From the NCBI GenBank assembly GCA_016794285.1, contig JAEUKO010000074.1:1-8104 (forward strand): DNA of 8,104 nucleotides, written 5' to 3'. This document shows positions 5,501 through 8,104 of this stretch, one piece after another (the first letter of the stretch is position 1; each line of letters begins with the position of its first letter). The notes under the pieces were generated by a model. That model saw only the letters and a list, made by a program, of their open reading frames with translations, had not been told where the DNA came from and did not search any database. Origin of the DNA: UBA1573 sp016794285 (lineage in GTDB: Bacteria > Pseudomonadota > Alphaproteobacteria > Micavibrionales > Micavibrionaceae). The position numbers and the translations under genes were made by a program.

Positions 5501-7036
5501 ATGAAATTAAGAAGCACTGCCAGCCCTGTCTCCCTTCGTAAAAACCCAGTTCCGGCTGTTACGATTTATGGCGATGACGCCGAAAAATCCCTAACCCAGC
5601 TGATTTGGGAACTGATTCCCGGGCAGAATGTAAGGGTTCTGACGTTAGAAAGCCAAGAGGATCTATTCGAAGAGGCTTATCACAGCGCGATAGTCTTTGT
5701 AGTGGTGAATGATGCCAATCCCAAAAATCTCAACATAGCCAAGACATTGGGGGATATGAAAGGTGTTGTTGCTGACATTATAGCAATAACCGCCGAGCCT
5801 GATATTCGGAAAAGGCTCCATATTCTTTCTGCTGAATTTGATGCGATTTATAACGAGGAAATTATTCGAACCAAAGATTTCCAGAATATATTCAACCATA
5901 AGCTAAAAAAGGGAATTATGCGCCTGCAAGCTCGTTTTCAAGAAGACGAGTACCAGACGTTTCGAGAATTTATGTCGGTGAGTGCCGATGCGTTCATTGT
6001 TTTTGATCGCCAAAAACGAATCTTTTATAGCAGCGACCACTTTCTAAGAGATTTTCCCGGGATGGCCGATAAATTCGTCAGGGGAGTTCCTGTTGCTAAA
6101 ATATTTGAGGGCATGGCCGAACATCTTGGCATGAAGCAGGGAGATCCTTCTTACGAAAGCGCGAAAGCGTTCTGGCTTGAATTGGTTGGGCAGTATGAAT
6201 TCAAAATGGAGGATGGGAGTTATCTCCGCATGACCGCAGTTCCTCTTAAAAGTCGTGCGGGAACGATTCTCTCGATTACCAACATCACGGATTACAAAAA
6301 TCAGGAAATGGCTCTGGAGCGGGCTTTGGTCAGCGAGCAGGAGGCCAGCAACCTTCAAAAGCAATTCATCAGTATGGTCAGCCACGAATTCCGGACTCCT
6401 CTGGCAATCGTCGATGGGAATGCGCAGATTCTAGAGCGCAGGATTACATCACTGCCAACTTTTGAGGTTCTGAACCGTCTTAAAACGATCCGCAGTGCTG
6501 TTTCGCGTACCGTGAATATGATGGAGGCTGTCCTCTCTTCTAATATGCTCAAAACCGGAAAGCTTGGGCTTAATATTGAGAAGTTTAGTCTGAAGGAACT
6601 GATTCTTGAGCTGTGCGAGGAGCAAAAAAACCTCTCAAGGGATTTGATTATTACCTGCAGAATAGAAGATCTGCCGAATGAAGTAGAGCTTGACCGCAAA
6701 ATGATGACGATCGTTCTGACCAATCTTTTGTCGAATGCTGTTAAATTTTCTCCGGAAAATCCAATTATTCAGGTTCATGGCAGGACTAACGGTGGAAGAA
6801 TGTTTGTCACGGTCGAAGATAATGGGGTCGGGATTCCCGAAGAAGAGGTGGACCGTATTTTTGAACGCTTCTTTCGCGCAACAACTTCTAGCGGCATTGC
6901 CGGTTCCGGCGTTGGCCTTTCTTTGGTGCGGGATTTAGTAAAGCTGCAAGGCGGGCATATCCAAGCCAAAAGCCAAGTGGGTAAGGGGACCTCTCTTAGT
7001 ATAGAGCTTCCAGAGACTTTATCCAAAAGGGCGTAG
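5501..7036 (+). CDS. Soluble sensor histidine kinase with receiver-like N-terminus and PAS domain
   Basis: Two-component kinase of 511 residues with no membrane segment, so it probably senses a cytosolic signal. Residues about 17-125 alternate hydrophobic strands and helices like a receiver (VTIYGDD, AIVFVVVND, ADIIAITAE, FDAIYNEE), but where receivers have the conserved Thr/Ser-Ala then Lys-Pro, only TAE is kept and the lysine is replaced (NEE); this looks like a pseudo-receiver. A PAS domain follows (about 150-265, from SADAFIVFDRQKRIFYSS to ILSITNITDYK), then a helical linker and HisKA with the H-box MVSHEFRTPL (phosphoacceptor H295). HATPase_c carries the N box TNLLSNAVKFSP (407-418), G1 VEDNGVGIP (438-446), F box FERFFR (454-459) and G2 GSGVGLSLV (468-476). 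All catalytic motifs are intact. The ATG is set by GAGGA five bases upstream. The response regulator 85 bp downstream is the likely partner. Family is certain; signal and target are unknown. Confidence 0.95.
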   Translation: MKLRSTASPVSLRKNPVPAVTIYGDDAEKSLTQLIWELIPGQNVRVLTLESQEDLFEEAYHSAIVFVVVNDANPKNLNIAKTLGDMKGVVADIIAITAEPDIRKRLHILSAEFDAIYNEEIIRTKDFQNIFNHKLKKGIMRLQARFQEDEYQTFREFMSVSADAFIVFDRQKRIFYSSDHFLRDFPGMADKFVRGVPVAKIFEGMAEHLGMKQGDPSYESAKAFWLELVGQYEFKMEDGSYLRMTAVPLKSRAGTILSITNITDYKNQEMALERALVSEQEASNLQKQFISMVSHEFRTPLAIVDGNAQILERRITSLPTFEVLNRLKTIRSAVSRTVNMMEAVLSSNMLKTGKLGLNIEKFSLKELILELCEEQKNLSRDLIITCRIEDLPNEVELDRKMMTIVLTNLLSNAVKFSPENPIIQVHGRTNGGRMFVTVEDNGVGIPEEEVDRIFERFFRATTSSGIAGSGVGLSLVRDLVKLQGGHIQAKSQVGKGTSLSIELPETLSKRA

Positions 7037-7072
7037 GCTTTTTGGGTTGCCTCTTGAGCATGGGGGCAAGAC

Positions 7073-7100
7073 GCGATAGAGTCGCAGAATCGTTAATTCT
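7073..7100 (+). repeat. Two small adjacent inverted repeats between kinase and regulator genes
   Basis: GCGA/TCGC (7073-7076, 7082-7085) and AGAAT/ATTCT (7086-7090, 7096-7100), each with a 5-nt loop, stand side by side in the 85 bp gap. Neither is followed by a T-tract, so I do not read them as a terminator. They might adjust mRNA stability or translation between the genes, or be chance. Confidence 0.25.
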
Positions 7101-7121
7101 AGCTTCTGAGTTGAGTGAGCC

Positions 7122-7499
7122 ATGCCGAAAACCAAAACAATCCTTGTCGTGGAAGATGAGCGCGAGCTGTGTAGCATCTTGTACGATGATCTGAGCAGTC
7201 GCGGATATAAAGTCGAAATTGCCCGCAATGGACAAGAGGGGCTGGAGTTGGTTCAAGGGGTTGAACCCGATCTGATTATCTGTGATCGGGCGATGCCAGT
7301 TATGTCGGGGTATCAGCTTTTGGAGCGTATTCGGGGCGGTTATCCTCAATATAGCACTCTTCCCTTCATCTTTTTGACAGCTCTTTCTGATCCTCGGGAT
7401 CGCCATTCCGTAGATCACTTGAATCCAACGGCGTATCTTGAAAAACCTGTTGACCTTGAAAAACTTGCTGAAACAGTTCGGAAAGTTCTGGCAGCCTGA
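7122..7499 (+). CDS. Single-domain (CheY-like) response regulator
   Basis: A 125-residue receiver domain with no output domain. The acidic pocket is E11-D12 in VVEDE, the phosphoacceptor is D55 in LIICDRAMP, the switch residue is T86 in FLTA, and the invariant lysine is K108 in YLEKP. The full set of phosphorylation residues is present, so it should accept phosphate. With no DNA-binding or enzymatic domain it must act by protein contact or as a phosphorelay shuttle. It follows the histidine kinase by 85 bp, and the L,D-transpeptidase start lies one base after its TGA stop. The Shine-Dalgarno is weak (GAG or GTGAG near 7113-7118). The kinase is the likely phosphodonor by proximity. The N-terminal MPKTKTILVVEDE fits a complete receiver with no missing sequence. 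Confidence 0.95.
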   Translation: MPKTKTILVVEDERELCSILYDDLSSRGYKVEIARNGQEGLELVQGVEPDLIICDRAMPVMSGYQLLERIRGGYPQYSTLPFIFLTALSDPRDRHSVDHLNPTAYLEKPVDLEKLAETVRKVLAA

Positions 7500-7500
7500 G

Positions 7501-8028
7501 ATGATTTCTTTTTTACATTTTTTTCGCGGGTTTTCCGTTCTGTTGCTTGTCGTTTTGCTGTCTGCCTGTGCGTCTGGGGAAAGTCCGCTGGTCCGCAGTG
7601 GCTTCAAGGCGGATTATGTCGTGGTGCAAAAACACGATCGTGTTCTTTCGTTGTGGGCAAATGGCAAAATCATTAAATCTTATCCCATTCTTGCTCTTGG
7701 GGCTGATCCGGTTGGCCACAAACGTCAAGAAGGCGATGAAAGAACTCCCGAAGGCCGCTACTACATTAACGAGAAGCACGAAAGCAAAAATTTCCAGAAA
7801 TTCCTAGAAATTTCCTACCCGAACGAAGAGGACAAGAAACAGGCCAAGACACGCCATGTGCAGGCAGGTGGAAATGTTGGGATTCACGGGGACCGTGGCG
7901 GATGGGATGGTTTCATCCAACGGTTTGATGGCAGTTGGACAGATGGATGTATTACTCTTCGAAACAGTGATGTTGAAGAAGTCTACGGTCTTGTCTCTGT
8001 TGGAACCCCCATCTGGATCAAGCCTTAG
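7501..8028 (+). CDS. Lipoprotein L,D-transpeptidase of the YkuD family
   Basis: Predicted envelope enzyme that forms or edits peptidoglycan L,D-crosslinks or attaches or releases proteins from peptidoglycan. Starting at 7501 gives 175 residues with a lipoprotein signal: a hydrophobic stretch (about 11-22) and lipobox LSAC with C23. Ala at +2 favours the outer membrane by the Lol rule. A longer frame open from 7438 would place the signal peptide inside and overlap the regulator gene, so 7501 is preferred. The YkuD region begins near ADYVVVQKHDRVLSLW (37-52). The catalytic zone has IHG (H129) and WTDGCITLRN with nucleophile C150, spaced 21 residues apart. The usual Ser-His-Gly-Cys is Thr-Asp-Gly-Cys here. 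The end (GTPIWI) is typical. The start is one base after the regulator stop (TGAGATG), which suggests translational coupling. Whether it is a crosslinking transpeptidase or a YafK-like hydrolase cannot be told from sequence. Confidence 0.92.
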   Translation: MISFLHFFRGFSVLLLVVLLSACASGESPLVRSGFKADYVVVQKHDRVLSLWANGKIIKSYPILALGADPVGHKRQEGDERTPEGRYYINEKHESKNFQKFLEISYPNEEDKKQAKTRHVQAGGNVGIHGDRGGWDGFIQRFDGSWTDGCITLRNSDVEEVYGLVSVGTPIWIKP

Positions 8029-8029
8029 T

Positions 8030-8070
8030 GTCCATCCATAAAGTTTCCACCTATGGACTGCAAATGGTGG
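8030..8070. repeat. Overlapping small inverted repeats after the L,D-transpeptidase gene
   Basis: GTCCAT (8030-8035) pairs with ATGGAC (8053-8058), and CCACC (8047-8051) pairs with GGTGG (8066-8070), which is followed by TTT. The two pairings exclude each other. The second has a stem-then-T layout that could be a weak terminator for the plus-strand cassette, but the stem has only five pairs and a 14-nt loop. Confidence 0.25.
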
Positions 8071-8104
8071 TTTCCTGCGCTTCCGTTGCTCAAGTACCTT
8101 GATG

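Noticed and set aside
7438..7500. Upstream start for the L,D-transpeptidase, adding 21 residues
   Set aside because: It would put the lipoprotein signal in the middle of an N-terminal extension and overlap the end of the response regulator; the ATG at 7501 gives a proper signal peptide and lipobox.
6996..7607. Minus-strand open frame of 203 codons across the kinase end, the regulator and the transpeptidase start
   Set aside because: It is antisense to the complete receiver domain and to the lipoprotein signal, and its translation shows no domain or composition typical of a real protein.
8053..8104. Plus-strand start of a new gene at ATG 8053, open to the window end
   Set aside because: There is no Shine-Dalgarno, it is in frame with and just after the transpeptidase stop, and 17 codons rich in Trp and Pro are too few to support a gene.

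Overview
The window reads as a chromosomal segment of an alphaproteobacterium of moderate GC, estimated by eye at about half. The main evidence is gene order: rplU, rpmA, obgE and proB lie in series on the minus strand. This order is familiar from Rhizobiales and Rhodospirillales, and Obg has the short C-terminus seen in many bacteria outside the enterics. I cannot name a genus. I see no tRNA, rRNA, CRISPR array, insertion sequence or phage gene.

Minus strand, read from right to left. A good sigma70-type promoter (5446-5475) precedes rplU (L21) and rpmA (L27). A strong intrinsic terminator (4704-4731) follows rpmA. Next come obgE (ribosome-assembly GTPase), a proB that overlaps obgE by 35 bp and encodes glutamate 5-kinase without its PUA domain, and pepN (aminopeptidase N) after a 97 bp gap plus a perfect 10-bp inverted repeat that touches the pepN ribosome binding site. 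The set covers ribosome parts, ribosome maturation, the first step of proline synthesis and peptide turnover. The usual proA partner is not next to proB.

Plus strand, divergent from rplU. A signalling and envelope cassette runs from 5501 to 8028. It holds a soluble histidine kinase (degenerate receiver-like N-terminus, then PAS, HisKA and HATPase_c), a single-domain CheY-like response regulator, and a lipoprotein L,D-transpeptidase (YkuD) that starts one base after the regulator's stop codon. A two-component pair tied this closely to a peptidoglycan enzyme suggests envelope or cell-wall signalling; that link is inference.

The 121 bp between rplU and the kinase carries the rplU promoter and an imperfect 9-bp inverted repeat that overlaps its -35 box and touches the kinase ribosome binding site. 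The last 76 bases (8029-8104) hold small inverted repeats and possibly the 3' end of a convergent gene. The most notable points are the PUA-less ProB with an inserted basic/glycine loop, the kinase's pseudo-receiver, the kinase-regulator-transpeptidase cassette, and the two start-proximal palindromes.
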